A stretch of 64,000 bases of DNA. It comes from Micromussa lordhowensis. Taxonomy: Eukaryota; Cnidaria; Anthozoa; Scleractinia; Lobophylliidae. The notes below the pieces were generated by a model. That model ran no database searches. It was not told the DNA's origin and was given only the letters and a program-made list of their open reading frames with translations. The stretch covers positions 6,085,735-6,149,734 of the forward strand of contig OZ026601.1 in NCBI GenBank assembly GCA_964020085.1. The letters are read 5' to 3'. The position numbers and the translations under genes were made by a program. This document shows, piece after piece, positions 12,144 through 21,253 of this stretch; position 1 is the stretch's first letter; every line of letters starts with the position of its first letter.

Positions 12144-15100
12144 CTTTCACTCGTGTTTCTATAACTCGATAGAAACACGGTACATGTTTTCTATTTCTTA
12201 ATTATCATTTCAAAGTTACCATAATGAAGTCTATAGACCTATCTATATTCCATAATTTGGCTTGCAATCTGACACCAATTGAGCCATGTTTATGTATTTC
12301 CATGGCAATCCTCATGACTAATTGAAGGGGTGAGTGCAAAACCATGCTAAGTGACTATTTGGCTGAAAAAAAAAATGTTCGCGAAAGGGCCTGAATTTTG
12401 GCATGTGGGTTTCGTTTCACCTGAGAAACATTGCTCTGAATTTTTTTTCGCTGGGTTGCTCTTCGTTGTCGAGATATTACGTATGCAAACAACCCTCAGT
12501 TTTCCAAGCGGCATCTTTTGCAGATCTATTGTTAAACGAAAAACAAAAGAAACCTTTTGTTTCGCTAAAGGATCAAGTGACTATAACACAATCGTTTTTC
12601 ACTGCTGCTTCGTTAGCTCAAGTGGATAACGCGCCGAACGGAGCTGATTCGAATTTGTTTTGTCGTGACACTCGAGGGTTCAATTCGAGGTCGGTGAAAT
12701 GTTCTCTTTCTTGTTCTGTTTTTCTTCTTCTTTCAAAACCCTTCTTCGTGTCTTTGTAATTGAATTGCCATTTTGACTGGTAAGGATCTGGATATGTTTT
12801 TTTTTTAGCTGCCATTGTGACGTTGGCTTTTGGCGCGCAAAGCATCGATTACTTTGATAACACAAATTCAGAGCTTACCTGTTAATTAAGCAGTGTTTGC
12901 TGGTTATTTCCACCGATATTCGAAGCTTATTTGAGGAATATTTGCGACCACCTGGTAGGAGATTTGGCATCATTAAGCCTTTGATCCTCGATGAAAGTCA
13001 CCAGCATGCCTCAAAGAACCGAGGCGTGTTTTTGTTCCGAGATGGCTAAAGTCCGCCGTTAACTTAGCCACTGAAGAACAAGTGAGCCAGGTGGTAGAGT
13101 CTAGAAAGGATTCTTCTTCCAAAACAAAGCGTCCGTCGCGGACTTAAAGCTCATTTGCTAAACTTCGGCATGTGTCAGTATTGGAAATTAGAACTGCTTT
13201 CTAGACTCTTAATATTTTCTTGAAATGGGCGGCCTTAACATCCTCCGCTGCAAAAATTCCTGGGATATCCCATAATAATCATACGTATTATCGTGTGTGC
13301 TAGCGTGATGCGTGACTCAGACACGGCCGGGAGGGAACTGGCGAGAGAGGCCAGGCAGCAAAGTCGAAGACCAGCCATTTTTACGGGACCCCCGGCCAAA
13401 GAGAAATCGCAGGTCGGTTAAATTCGCAAGCAAGCGTTCCGTGAGTGTGTATCGTGGTTTTCCAAGCAGATGTACTTTGAATTGCAATAGAATCGATCCC
13501 GCCGCGAAGAAAAAAGACAGAGAACGCCTGATCGCAGGTTTAACTATAGCAAGAAGAAAACTTCAGCTCAAATGTGAGTTTTGTTTTGTATTTCAGCCTT
13601 CCTTTGCTGATAAATTTTATGTTTCATGGGCTTTTTTTTTCTGCACGAGCAGCGTGTTAGCTTAAGGCTTGCTCTTTCTGTGTTGTCAGATATAATCATT
13701 TCACGAAACGAGCTGAGTTTTTATTTTATTTATTTCTTTATTTATTTCTTTATTTATTCCATTTTCACTGCATTAGTTTTGTACCAAAAAAGTAATTTCA
13801 CGTAGAAACATTTCAATCACTGACGCAACCAATTTGCAAAACGTTCAACCTCTCTCTCTAGCCACTATTCATTGACTTTATTTAGGTATCGATTCGTGCA
13901 AGTCGAGATTGTTTCCCGAGGCCTAACACCGCTAACTCTAACGTGTCCTGACCTTAACTCTCGCCTAAACCAAAGCGCTAGCGCTAACCCTAAGCAACAA
14001 CCCTAATCCTGAGCACTAGCCCTAACCCCAAGCAATAACCCTAGGCCTGAACGTTAACTCTAAGCTCGACCCATAACCCTAACCTAAACCGAAGCGCCAA
14101 CCCTAACACTCGGCCCTAGCACTAAACCAAAGCAATAGCCCTAACCCTAAGCGCTAGCCCTAACTCTAAGCAATAACCCTAATCCTGAGCGCTAGCCCTA
14201 ACCCTAAGCAATAACCCTAGGCCTGAACGTTAACCCTAGTTTCAAGCGGTAATTTGAGTGAAATTAACATCTTTGCGGCCGCACATTAACGTGAAATCAA
14301 AGTTTTAACGCTTTTTCTACCTGAAATGAACACTTTTTAAGGTTGCGCGTTGCAAAAGATCAACCCTTAAGTGAAATTACCGTCTTTGCGGTCACACGCT
14401 GACGTGACCATAAACTACAGTTTTTTTGCATACGTAATATTTCGAAAACTAAGCAAACTTCAGCAAGAAAACATACAGAACATTCTTTAACGCACCTAAT
14501 CAAAACTACATGCGAAATTTGGAGCGTTTCTGACAAAGTTAAATTTTGAGTAAAACACCTTCTGCCCTTTTTCCACCGAAGTCTTTAATTACAAAGACAC
14601 GAAGAAGGTTTTTGAAAGAAGAACAAAAACAGAACAAGAAAGAAAAGATTTCACCGACCTCGAATTGAACCCTCGAGTGTCACGACAAAACAAATTCGAA
14701 TCATCTCCGTTCGGCGCGTTATCCACTTGAGCTAACGAAGCAGAGGTGAGAAGTGATTGCGTTATAGTGACTTCATCCTTTAGCGAAACAAAAGATTTCT
14801 TTTGTTTTTCGTTTAACAATAGATCTGCAAAAGATACCGCTTGGAAAACTGAGGGTTGTTTGCATACGTAATATCTTGACAACGAAGAGCAACCCAGCGA
14901 AAAAAAATTCAGAGCAATGTTTCTCAGGTGAAACGAAACCCACATGCCAAAATCCAGGCCCTTTCTCGAACATTTTTTTTTTTTCAGCCAAATAGTCACT
15001 TAGCATGGTTTTGCACTCACCCCTTCAATAGTCTCTGCCATAGGTCTGCAATGCGTACCGAGAGCTTTATTATAGTGACTATAGGTCTGCAATGCGCACA

Positions 15101-15472
15101 GAGAGAGACTATAATATAGTCTCTGCCATAGGTCTGCAATGCGTACCGAGAGCTTTATTATAGAGACTATAGGTCTGCAATGCGCACAGAGAGAGACTTT
15201 ATTTTTAATATCATAGCAAGAAATGTAACACAAAATCTGTTGCATTGCTTATTTAGTTAGAGCAGGTTGCAGTGCCTGATGTTGTGTTTGCCTACCTGCA
15301 GAAATATCGTGCTCTATATGATTACAATGCAGCTGACGATGATGAGGTCAGCTTTATGGAAAATGACCTTATCAGTGAAGTGACAGTGATTGATGATGGG
15401 TGGATGGAAGGACGAGTAGAAAGAACAAGACAGTATGGAATGCTGCCATCAAACTACGTGGAGAAAGTATGA
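1405..15472 (+). CDS. LASP1: LIM and SH3 domain protein (LASP family), six coding exons
   Basis: Actin-binding scaffold of the LASP/nebulin family, expected at cell edges and focal adhesions. Coding exons: 1405-1473, 1601-1695, 4842-4926, 5709-5877, 7213-7358, 15302-15472; 735 nt, 244 codons plus stop. Exons 1-3 encode an N-terminal LIM domain starting [20 protein letters not shown] with zinc-binding Cys/His pairs ([11 protein letters not shown]). Exons 3-4 encode two nebulin repeats ([19 protein letters not shown]; then [10 protein letters not shown]). Exon 5 is a Gln/Pro-rich linker. Exon 6 is an SH3 domain ([26 protein letters not shown]) ending at the stop, as in human LASP1 (261 residues). 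All introns are GT-AG. Exon 5 could instead end at 7349, nine bases earlier and in the same phase. Intron 5 is 7.9 kb, mostly transposons. The gene looks intact. Confidence 0.93.
1696..3287. other. LASP intron 2, first part: nothing recognised
   Basis: AT-rich intron sequence. No exon, RNA gene or clear repeat was recognised here. Open frames such as 2377-2619 (-) are low-complexity and have no recognisable domain. Confidence 0.4.
3288..3315. repeat. (ACTA)n microsatellite
   Basis: About seven uninterrupted ACTA units (CTAACTAACTAA) inside LASP intron 2. Confidence 0.85.
3533..4052 (-). pseudogene. LINE reverse transcriptase fragment (CR1/L2-like)
   Basis: On the - strand, three RT pieces appear in order. 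[10 protein letters not shown] is at about 4034-4010. The catalytic motif FADDT is at about 3975-3955. The C-terminal thumb region at 3916-3533 contains [16 protein letters not shown] and [11 protein letters not shown]. These are typical of the RT of CR1/L2-type non-LTR retrotransposons. Roughly 80 residues are missing between the FADD motif and the thumb and between the QG motif and FADD, and the frames do not join, so this is a decayed, internally deleted copy. It sits antisense in LASP intron 2. Confidence 0.8.
4255..4400. repeat. Dispersed repeat, related copy near 61643
   Basis: The block containing TTGCAAGCTAGTTCCAGTCC recurs near 61660, with similar bases on both sides of the shared core. 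This points to a dispersed repeat family; its class cannot be told from two copies. Confidence 0.5.
6085..7009. mobile_element. Non-autonomous DNA element with TIRs in LASP intron 4
   Basis: The left end (TAGCTGCAGTCACA, 6085) and the right end (TGTGACCACAGCTA, ending 7009) are imperfect inverted repeats. The similarity runs inward through the ACCTGGGGAAA / TTTACCCCAGGT region. The ~925-bp interior has no open frame worth calling. It is probably a MITE, but the superfamily and target duplication are unclear. Confidence 0.55.
7491..11611 (-). mobile_element. Autonomous-looking DNA transposon, 4.1 kb, in LASP intron 5
   Basis: The ends are a perfect 25-bp inverted repeat: 7491-7515 (CAGTGGCAAGATCC...) and 11587-11611 (...GGATCTTGCCACTG). 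They enclose one long open frame on the - strand (7804-10488) encoding a DDE-like transposase. No target-site duplication is obvious: the flanks are GTTGAC on the left and ATCGTT on the right. The right ~1.1 kb between the frame and the TIR should hold the promoter. TIR length and single-gene layout fit a cut-and-paste transposon. The superfamily was not recognised. Confidence 0.8.
7804..10488 (-). CDS. DDE-like transposase of unrecognised superfamily
   Basis: 894 codons, intronless, inside a TIR pair. Residues 1-120 are very basic, rich in Lys, Arg and Glu. A Cys/His cluster around 345-365 ([10 protein letters not shown]) and a [10 protein letters not shown] motif could bind zinc; a third (CVCDQC) lies late in the protein. 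The core looks like an RNase H-fold transposase: D491 in [10 protein letters not shown]587 in [11 protein letters not shown], then [11 protein letters not shown] with D628. Spacings of 96 and 41 residues resemble a DDE/D triad. The TIRs immediately outside support a transposase role. I do not recognise the superfamily, and the catalytic assignment is inference. The frame is intact, so the copy may be young, but a related frame upstream hints at a lost N-terminus. Confidence 0.7.
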   Translation of the reverse strand: MKRLRENRKLHGVTTLKGRGQAATRALSKGRISREKRADEVRAKKIERKREEEREEQRKEHKRRQTKERVRKFREKRKLANDTRPESEGDCATPSAFPSRMSKKRARDKVTPTLPKSPRKKAEVVQTLANSPSTRRLLEKEGFLQSSVDKQDTEAMKSIVADLADGLAKVKGAKSTDQRAAYGVARSLAFGASVKKNRQQSRVSKLVGIKRQQVSKGISQREKVLKGDEACWIVTKRKVRMDAVKDQEKRLIYDYWTHQASRPTGSKKDKMRQRVRKGEYVEHAKHVLEKTQTECFQEFQQLHPDIKIKQRKFEEMKPFFVKGARERDRQSCLCRKHVECKMLFDSCMKFRKSPERSNEEQVPHFNFLSEVVDSTLCEKEEAAAHHRLECIMRKCDDCGVKKLKLSRDEESRDVVVKWKRYDYVTVQDKNGEERRKIALINKETPVNEMFKYFLELLDEYTYHSFMAKWQKDEFDNLLSSLPLNHIICVHDFSENYICRSQDEIQSQYFDPNKVSIHVTILYRHANLQTDGKESSEENPSIIKEHIFALSDDNTQDYHFVHHVQDPILRYLREENYLTVEKIHEFTDGCAGQYKSKHTFGDLSCCLADFGCQIDRHFFETSHAKGEQDAAGANVKQRATLAVLQRKVTIGNAKDLYNYLSENFQLPTSSSGGITLKKRVYIYIPSDGEGSIPRKRQGRSFQAIKGIRKIHSIQTTPTQCKVFLRLRSCVCDQCLLGNSEACVNSAYVDKWQETEITRDGQVAVTRQNQDAADADRVNDITDLVEAGSIVAIAAADDAYYDYYLLKVTSSGAVSLEDDTIDDYGTAYQKGTLVLEGNFFLRDNIIDMIYKLDKKKAIVHANTVRAICGELMLIRRQRKELYKLSPAQHEEIMSVF
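12011..12198. repeat. Long imperfect hairpin
   Basis: Two ~85-bp arms are reverse complements (AGAAATAGAAAACATG at 12011; its mirror ends near 12198). They include the repeated motif TCGAGTTATAGAAACAC and a short GC-rich centre near 12102. A related unit (TTGATAGAAACACAG) lies at about 11885. It is probably a foldback MITE in LASP intron 5. Confidence 0.75.
12607..12697 (+). promoter_or_regulatory. tRNA-like Pol III A and B boxes, left arm
   Basis: A-box-like TAGCTCAAGTGG at 12614-12625 and B-box-like GGTTCAATTCG at 12677-12687, 52 bases between the boxes. The spacing and the GGATAAC after the A box are tRNA-like, but the T-arm and acceptor stems do not pair. I read it as a decayed tRNA or tRNA-derived SINE head, not a tRNA gene. 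Confidence 0.5.
13917..14239. repeat. Degenerate telomere-like (CCCTAA)n array
   Basis: About 320 bases of variants of AACCCTAA, with units such as AACCCTAAGC, AGCCCTAACCC and GCAATAACCCTAG. CCCTAA is the complement of the animal telomere repeat TTAGGG. The units are irregular, 6-12 bases long, so this is an interstitial, decayed array or a minisatellite that grew from one. It lies between the two long arms of the 12321-15029 element. Confidence 0.7.
14651..14741 (-). promoter_or_regulatory. tRNA-like Pol III A and B boxes, right arm
   Basis: Mirror copy of the boxes in the left arm. On the - strand the A box is at 14734-14723 and the B box at 14671-14661. The two would fire toward each other through the interior if active; activity is unknown. 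Confidence 0.45.
15028..15203. repeat. 88-bp tandem duplication
   Basis: Two near-identical 88-base units begin at 15028 and 15116 (ATAGTCTCTGCCATAGG). Within each unit, GGTCTGCAATGCG occurs twice, so the array is a two-level repeat. It directly abuts the right arm of the 2.7-kb element and ends ~100 bases before the last LASP exon. Confidence 0.85.
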
Positions 15473-15512
15473 TCATTAAATGCAGCTTCATTTTGTCGCA
15501 GTGACTGTGCCT

Positions 15513-15518
15513 AATAAA
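15513..15518 (+). terminator. Candidate poly(A) signal of the LASP gene
   Basis: AATAAA 41 bases after the stop codon. It is the nearest canonical signal, but a longer 3' UTR cannot be excluded. Confidence 0.4.
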
Positions 15519-18500
15519 TTAATTCCATGGACAAGGAACATTGTGAGAGAATCACAAGGTCAAGTTTTGATAACCTAGTGGCTGTGTCAGTAGAATTTCT
15601 TAACTAACAAACATAATTCATTTTGAAGTATTTTGGACCTGATGTTTGTTCTTGAGAGTCCGAAAACAAGCAAAATCATTATTAGGTATCCTTAGTGTAT
15701 GTATGCCTGTATGATGTTTCTTATGTAATAGTTATCATTATTTTTGAAGTTTTGCATTCGCCCTGATATGAAAGTACTTGTTATACAGGTAGCAATGCTT
15801 TCAATAAGATGGTTAGTAGGTGTCTGCCTTATAACACCTTTCAGAGAGTAAATACAAGAGACCAATGCGAGCTTCTTTTAAAGGTCTTGACTTTGAATCG
15901 TGTAAATATATAACCACTAGGGGAAGGGGCTGGGTCTTATTGAAAACACTGAGCTTGGAGTTGTTTCTGTGACAGCCTATGAGTGAGGGTTCCTCAGATC
16001 AAGGCACGGGTGTGAGAACAACAGCAATGATCTCTTTGCTTTCAAAGTATTCCTGATCTCAAAACACTCGCTCTACCTTCTGCTGACCAGCAGAAGTGGA
16101 GGTTTGGACCACCCACCCACTTAGTTTGAAAACAAATACTGATGATATTTGTAAGGGCGCGTTTGAAACTCGAAATGACTAAATGGCACTTAACAATGTG
16201 GGATATGGTTAACCCATGCAATTGTTGAGAGCTAGCCACCTTCAAGTCAGTGATATTTAGGCTAACCGAAGTGCCGCTTAGGCTAACTGGAGTGACATTT
16301 CGTCTTCTTGCCATTTTATGCTTTAAACACGCCCAGTCTGTTAGTCTATTGTTTTCTATAAGAAAACTATCCTTAAGCAAGGCATTGGAAAACAGAAAAA
16401 TGTACTATTGACCCTCTCTAATACTGACACTGAACGCCACAGAAATATACTAATTAACAGCGTGCCCTTTCAAGTGGGCCATTGAGAAAAGACATAGGCT
16501 TTCAGTATTAAAGGATCAAAGTCACTTTGCTGGTTTTAGTTTGTCTTTGTCGTGAATTCATCTGCAGGTAATCAATCTTGTTGAACTGGTGATATCTAGC
16601 TTGATTGCTATCAGTATTGTTTCTGCCAAACAAATGAGGCATCTTCCAAGTGTCTGTTTGCTGCTGTCCAGTTTGATTTTTCATTGCCTTCGATTGTATT
16701 CATCACCTTGGCTTACACTGTTGCTATTGCATGCTGTGGCTAACAAGAAAGATGAGAGAAAACTATTGAATTAAATAGTGACAGGACAGGAAAAGTATCT
16801 GACTTGATCACTCAGTTGTCCATAATAAAGAGGTGTCTATGTTATTGTTATCTCGTATCTAAAGAGCAGGGTTTGAACTTAATGCTTTCCGCGCCTTTCA
16901 GTAACATGTGGACTCTAAAATTCAAAGCTCAACCAACAGATGCGTTTTTTTTTTCGCTACCGTCAATCAAATGTTCGGCGACTCCTCACCGCTTCCGACT
17001 TTGTTGTACTAAACTGTGCTCAACTATTTGGCAGTAGTCGGAGTATCTGGGAGGAGCCGCAGAACATTTATTGACGGTAGCAAAAAACGCATTTGTCATT
17101 TGAGTTTTGAATTTTAGAGTCCGCATGTCATTGAAAGGCGCAGTTAAGTTCCAGACATAATTTGTTAGGTGACTGTGTAGTTCCAGAAAATATCTATCAA
17201 TTTCCCCCCCCCCCCCCCCGGCTACTCTGGAAATGCTCAATTAAGCTTCATACATGTCGCTACATTTGTTGGTCGTACAGAACCACCGCCCCCAGGAAAT
17301 TCCAATACCTTCTGTTGGAGGATTATGGAAATTTCCTGGAACTGCACATTGAACACAATGTGTGCTCGCTTCCAGTAAATCTACTAGCTGTGACTCAAAA
17401 TATAGTAAAGAAAAGTATGAAGAATGTTTCAAAGATGTTTACTCTAGTTTTGTGTTGAGTAATAAGTAGCTACTCAGGAGTCGGTGATGTGCAGTTATTT
17501 TTCTCTAATGTAAACTGCGAGGTTGATTTAATCAGCATCAGATAAATCTTCTGAATAAAGTTTTTTAATTGTCTTTGTAAAATGCTGAGATGCAAAATTA
17601 TATATAATTGTCATTTCAAAGGGGGGAGGAAGGATGTTTGGGGACTGAACCACTGGAGTGAAGACATCACGATTATCATTTTTGCCTTTCCCCCCCTCCC
17701 CCGCCAAAAATGGAACTGGGGGCATGGACATGCTTTCTGAGTTCTTTGTTGCCCGAGAATTTAGTTAAATTAGAAATTCAGTTAGAGTACTAGTGTTGCC
17801 ACTGTCCACTTGTTAGGTACAGAAGAATTGCTGGTCCATTGTGTTTGTTTGTGTTGTTCTTACGAACAGTTGTCCTGAAACGACCTCCCGGAGAGAACAA
17901 GATTTAACTGGCTTTCCTTTTGATGTAAACATGAACCGTGGCTTGCCATAGTGATATTACAAGTCTTACTAAGGCGCTGCGGGAGAGAAAGGGTCCGGGA
18001 ACTTCTGAACTTAAAATACCTCGTTTCACTCTATCACTATCCTTTCAATAGTCTATGAATTAAAAACAAAGTTGTCGTGAATTTCAATCAATGGCAGGGA
18101 GGCCCCAGAAAGCCGTTTTCGCTGGTAGCAAGGACTGGATTGGTCGCCCACGCCCACTTGTTTACGCTCTGGTGTCCTTCACGAGAGGGTCGTAGGGGCT
18201 TATCAGGAATCGAAAAACAGCGCAAAAAATCGCCAAAAACCACAGCGAATTTCGTCCAAAACCGAATCAGAAGCCGTCACTGACAAAGCTTTGGTAGGTT
18301 TCAGAATCTGTCTTTCTGATTCGATTCTGATGTTTAATTTTTGTAAGTCTAAACTTGTTTTACTTTCCATAGTTCTTTCTGCGTATATCGATGTCAAACT
18401 AGAAAAAAGGGCACAATAAAATGATTTGAGGTAATTTAGCTTAAAAGAAACACTACCCTTCGGAGACTCTGCTCGCAGGGTAAAGAAACACTGGAACCAC

Positions 18501-19306
18501 CACATTCTGAAGTTTTGATTGCCATTGTCAGAATTTTGATTTGTGTTGGCACAATGGCAGTCGCATTTCACAAAAAAGAAGTCTCTGCTGTAATAACACA
18601 TGAACGGAACAAGTGCGTGCAATGTTCCCGCGACGAAAATGGGAAAGAGATAACTCTCAATGGAGCTATAGGTAATCCCTGTCGCGTGATCTTTGAGAAA
18701 TAGTCTTTTGCTTTGATGACGTTACGACCCAGAGACTAGGATTGTCATGCATTCCTCTAAAAAATAGTCTGGGTCAGTAGAAGGCTATATCAATTCATCA
18801 GAGGTCCCTTGGAATTACTAGTGTAACTTCCGAAAAACCGTAAAACGCCGTGGACAGACAAATCCGAAAAACCGCCATCATATATTGACCTATATTGTTG
18901 ACTAAACTGGAGAAAACCTGCAAACAGCACAAGACACCGCAATCTTTCACGAAAACCGAACCAAATATTGGCCAAATCCGCAAAACCAGAAAACCTCCTT
19001 TACCACTACCACTCCAAATACCCATTGATTGCTCTCACTACAGTGGAATCCCCAGGCCATACTAGTTTGACCACAGGCAGCCCAAGCTCTCTTTATGAAC
19101 CACACAAGGTACACAATATGGCGTCGAATTATAAGGGTTTGTATGGGATTTTCTACAAGATATCCACGAAGGTAGTTAAAAGTGAAAATATTCAATAAAA
19201 ATGGCTTACCTTCTTCCATGCGTGTGTTGTTTGCTCCTGGTGTCGTTATTTTACCGATTTAACTTGATTTAAGCGATTTTTTTGAATCCTGGTTTTTCTC
19301 CAGAGT
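15519..19306. other. Intergenic: no confident gene
   Basis: Downstream of LASP; the first part may be 3' UTR. It holds the hairpin at 16871-17155 and a poly-C run at about 17205-17219. No open frame has a recognisable domain. The part around 18075-18300 is open on the + strand for 68 codons but has no family resemblance or splice support. Confidence 0.45.
16871..17155. repeat. Foldback element, arms ~110 bp
   Basis: The left half (GCGCCTTTCAGTAACATG, 16891) is mirrored in the right half (CATGTCATTGAAAGGCGC, to ~17141), including ATGCGTTTTTT and CTACCGTCAAT blocks. The arms nearly meet at about 17010, so most of the element is one hairpin. Confidence 0.75.
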
Positions 19307-19902
19307 TTGAGTATTACGGACAAGTAGAGGAAAATGCGGGTAAAACTATGAAACTATTAGGGGCCGTTTACATGGGAAACGTTATCCCGGGTAGGAGGGT
19401 GACCCTTTCCTAGGGTTACCCTAGGCGAACCAAAGTCCCATACAGTTTTTGGCTTGTCGCGGTTGAGTGTTTACATGAGAATTTTTAACTTGTCTCGGCT
19501 AGAAGGGTTACCCTACTAGTAGGGTTACCCGCTTTGTGAAAGAGGGTGACACTCCTAGCCGAGACAACTTTTCACCATGTAAACACTTTGTCCCTAGGAG
19601 GCGAGACAGACCCGAAGCAAGATTTCGCTTGGAGCATGCGTGTTTGGTAAATTTCCTTCTCCCTAGTCCCTCTCTGACTGACTGTTATTCGTCCACACTG
19701 GTGATATTTTCCATATAAACACTCGGTAAAGTTGTCCCGGGTGACAGGGTGACCCTTCTACCCGAGGAATCTTTCTCCCATGTAAACAGCCCCTTAGTCT
19801 CAGACCAAGCACGGCGCAATATTCATGATCCGTACTTCATTGCGGCTATAAAGTTCATGGAAAGTACGCCGTATGAATTTGGCCTTACGTTGTTTGTATC
19901 TC
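19307..19902 (+). repeat. Left arm of an inverted duplication (partner 23718-23800)
   Basis: 19307-19344 is identical over 38 bases to the reverse complement of 23763-23800, up to the N gap. 19858-19902 matches the reverse complement of 23718-23764 with a few changes. In the right copy the two blocks are adjacent; here 513 bases separate them, mostly the MITE at 19360-19793. The first block is open (EYYGQVEENAG), follows a CTCCAG and is followed by GTAAA, so it may be a small exon; no family was recognised. Confidence 0.75.
19360..19793. mobile_element. PIF/Harbinger-like MITE with TTA duplication
   Basis: 434 bp. Ends are GGGGCCGTTTACATGGG and CCCATGTAAACAGCCCC, flanked on both sides by TTA. 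A 3-bp TTA/TWA target duplication with GGGGC... ends is the pattern of PIF/Harbinger MITEs. No coding capacity. Confidence 0.75.
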
Positions 19903-20151
19903 AAAATCATGGAGTTTAATTTTTACCCGACTTTAAACACACCAGCAGAACACATCCCCCCCGGGGGGGGAACTCTCTTCAAAAGTGGGTAGGGGGCACT
20001 GAGATGCTGATTTCAGACCCTAAAAGGTGCGACCATATTCTTGTATGACGTTTGATATTTTTCAAAACGAACAAATCTGAGCCATTGCGGGGAGACCCTA
20101 AAAGGTACGCGAGGTCTTATTTTCGACCCTAAAAGGTCCGTCGAGGAAAAC
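19903..20151. repeat. Repeat-rich spacer with GACCCTAAAAGGT units
   Basis: Contains a C8/G8 palindrome near 19960 and three copies of ACCCTAAAAGGT (about 20016, 20095, 20127). No gene seen. Confidence 0.5.
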
Positions 20152-20360
20152 GGGATTACCCAGCAATAACAGAATACTACGCATTCGTTGAAATCTTAAG
20201 GAGATCGTAAGGAAAATTAATGCATGTCCTGATTTCGTCGAAAAGAAAACATCATGAACCGTAAAAATTGCAATGTTTACTAAATATAAATCTCAGTATA
20301 AAACAAGTTGACTTTCAACATAAAAATTATTAGAAAAAAATTAGAGCTATTGGTGATAGA
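20152..20360 (+). pseudogene. Remnant 3' end of the secreted toxin-like gene (inverted copy)
   Basis: 20152-20226 closely matches, in inverted orientation, the last codons and start of the 3' UTR of the gene at 21254-23301 (shared TEYYAFVEI). The following ~130 bases match its 3' UTR region (21060-21220). Only the end of the reading frame survives; its start, signal peptide and nearly all of the body are missing. With the left arm at 19307 this shows that a whole gene unit was once present here on the + strand. Confidence 0.8.
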
Positions 20361-20524
20361 ATGAATCTGTATAAAGGATAAACATTAGTCTGTTAAATTC
20401 AATTGAAAATCAATAATATTGAAGTTTGGAAGTGTTGAAGAGATAAGAGTAAAAACATGGTTTCCTCATGACATCAGCGCATAAAATTAGTATGAAGAGA
20501 ATAATATTGAAAACGCATATTGCA

Positions 20525-20760
20525 TATGAGGGGAGGGGGTCACTAGTCAGATAGCAGGAGGGTAGTCAGATATAGTGAGGTTAGAGGGCAATACAGATGA
20601 AGAAGACCACCCCACCATGACAGACGAGGAGGGATGGTCGTGATTAGAGGTATATAATACAGGGGGAGGGGTGGTGTAGATATCAGAATACATGCAGGGG
20701 GAGGGGTGTTCTAGATATCAGACTCAGGGGGAGGAGTGGTCTTGACCAGGTATGAGAACT
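20525..20760. repeat. Purine-rich minisatellite
   Basis: Several units of GGGGGAGGGGTGGT...AGATATCAGA, unevenly spaced. It lies in the loop between the two 3' ends of the inverted duplication. Confidence 0.5.
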
Positions 20761-21253
20761 ATTTTAGAGGACGAAAGGGATGCAGGGTAAGGGACAAAAT
20801 ACAAATTCAAAACACCATGGTGGGAATTTGAAATACAATGAGACGACAAAGGGAATGCGGGCATGAGGGAAAAGACTTATAAACAAAATTGAGATAGTCC
20901 GAAAAGCCACAGTTGCACTCACAGCCACTCAGATCAAGAGTAAAGACAAATTAGTGAACATATCATCTGGAAAAGCGATGAAACTAGGAGACCGAGGATA
21001 CGTTATCTTCGTGAAGTGGGAGTTGCGAAACAAGAAGAAAATTTTCCTCACGACATTAATTGATAGTTTATTGGTTTCATTTCATCATCAATAGCTCTAA
21101 TTAATTTTTTCGAATTAATAATATATTTACTTATTCTACTTGTTTTATAATAAGATTTATATATATTTAGTAAACCTAGCAATTTTTACGGTTCATAATG
21201 TTTTCTTTTAATTCACCGAAATCATGGTATGCATAAATTTTCCCTTACGATAG

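Larger units (their letters stand above)
12321..15029. mobile_element. 2.7-kb element with ~440-bp terminal inverted repeats
   Basis: The left arm 12321-12761 and right arm 14587-15029 are near-identical reverse complements (outer end ATTGAAGGGGTGAGTG). The flanking GACTA/TAGTC bases are also mirrored, so the true ends may lie a few bases further out. The 1.8-kb interior has no credible gene; its 13917-14239 part is telomere-like repeat. Each arm contains tRNA-like Pol III boxes. With such long arms and no transposase it looks like a foldback element moved in trans, or an inverted duplication of a SINE-bearing segment. Confidence 0.75.

Noticed and set aside
12607..12697. Functional tRNA gene
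   Set aside because: A and B boxes fit, but T-arm and acceptor stems do not pair.
12403..12759. 118-codon + frame and its mirror at 14589-14999 (-)
   Set aside because: Both are the two arms of the same inverted-repeat element and contain tRNA-like boxes; the frame is not conserved protein-like.
13917..14239. CRISPR-like array
   Set aside because: Units are 6-12 bases, irregular and telomere-like, with no unique spacers, in a eukaryotic genome.
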